Shown here: one piece after another, positions 49,342-49,778 of the stretch
How the letters are laid out: each line of letters opens with the position of its first letter
Numbering within the stretch: the first letter of the stretch is position 1
Source: Cyanobium sp. AMD-g
GTDB lineage: Bacteria; Cyanobacteriota; Cyanobacteriia; PCC-6307; Cyanobiaceae
Direction of reading: 5' to 3'
Length of the DNA stretch: 49,778 nt
Assembly (NCBI RefSeq): GCF_024346395.1
Contig: NZ_JAGQCW010000011.1
Coordinates: 1 to 49,778 of the forward strand
Translations under genes and position numbers: made by a program
Notes under the pieces: generated by a model
Database searches by the model: none
What the model saw: only the letters and a program-made list of their open reading frames with translations
Told to the model about the DNA's origin: nothing

Positions 49342-49552
49342 AAGAAGCCACACGTTGAACTTGCCCGCCGTTGGACCCACCGAATCCGCAGGCGCGGAGT
49401 GAGAGCCACTTGGGCCAGTCTTCGCCGAGCCCTTCAATCAGGCGTTTCCGTCGATCACCACGTCACTGCTGACGGAACCCGACCATCGTAACCAGCTTTT
49501 CGGACCGGTGCCGAGCCGATGGTCGTAGCGCTGGAAGGTCTGGCGGGCCAAC

Positions 49553-49573
49553 AAAAAAGGCCCCGAAGGGGCC
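49553..49573 (-). terminator. Rho-independent terminator of psbD
   Basis: On the minus strand GGCCCC, loop TTC, GGGGCC is followed by six T. It lies about 20 nt beyond the psbD stop. Confidence 0.95.
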
Positions 49574-49593
49574 ATGGCTTGGAAGGGAGAGGA

Positions 49594-49778
<185 letters not shown>

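Larger units (their letters stand above)
49109..49593. other. Gene-poor interval before psbD
   Basis: This 485-nt interval holds the doubtful 78-residue frame on the plus strand, a 17-residue frame with a strong ribosome site on the minus strand, and the psbD terminator. Between 49342 and 49552 I see no gene, tRNA or repeat. It is the only such stretch above 300 nt in the window. Confidence 0.6.

Noticed and set aside
49342..49552. Possible tRNA near psbD (piece ACCGAATCC)
   Set aside because: No acceptor stem, anticodon arm or TTC loop can be arranged around it.

Overview
The window is a piece of a GC-rich cyanobacterial chromosome. Photosynthesis markers fix the group: psbU, the 3' end of psbD, ndhO, a CRR7-like NDH factor, zeta-carotene desaturase, a Ycf33/DUF751 protein, a possible petL and four SLH/OprB-type (Som) porins. 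The GC-rich third positions, very short gaps and gene content suggest a Synechococcus/Cyanobium-type picocyanobacterium; the genus is inference. Genes are dense, often overlap by 4 nt (ATGA, TTGA, GTGA), and at least five convergent pairs overlap at their 3' ends. I saw no tRNA, rRNA, CRISPR array, insertion sequence or prophage.

Layout. (1) 35-6394, minus strand: an envelope-leaning run of uppP, a PDZ/radical-SAM protein, a TolC-type outer-membrane factor, a PucC-like carrier and an inositol-phosphatase-family enzyme. (2) 6490-13329: a DUF3120-like membrane protein, psbU with a clear terminator, nadB, a VKOR-thioredoxin fusion, rimO, an MFS exporter and a 39-residue PetL candidate. (3) 13497-21186: a B12-binding radical SAM protein, small cyanobacterial proteins, an acyltransferase, a RibD-type reductase overlapping a tandem PTPS/QueD protein, aroK, a CRR7-like gene and a GST. 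(4) 21262-32550: ycf33-like, rbfA, a GH3 enzyme, a glycosyltransferase-TPR protein and hemD in one direction, then a lipoprotein, an SRPBCC protein and zds in the other, followed by an IscA/SufA-type protein, a TPR protein, an LpxB-related glycosyltransferase, a TIGR01777 oxidoreductase, ndhO and a J-domain protein.

(5) 32607-40491: four tandem porin genes on the minus strand, in two subtypes (2+2), with near-identical blocks that indicate duplication and gene conversion. Each start codon is preceded by GTGTGAGGA, the exact complement of the UCCUCACAC core of the cyanobacterial small RNA Yfr1, so all four porins are predicted to be under one sRNA. (6) 40606-49108: a tightly packed plus-strand locus of two GT39-like integral membrane glycosyltransferases (one with a TPR tail), a methyltransferase-GT2 fusion, an LPG-synthase/flippase-like membrane protein and an acyltransferase-SGNH protein. 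It looks like a surface glycan or glycolipid assembly and decoration unit. (7) 49109-49593 holds no confident gene; then comes the psbD 3' end with its terminator.

The most notable signals beyond the genes are the Yfr1-complementary sites on all four porins, and perfect inverted repeats between two divergent gene pairs (zds/iscA-like and TIGR01777/ndhO) in which each arm carries a -10-like TANNNT hexamer for its own gene.
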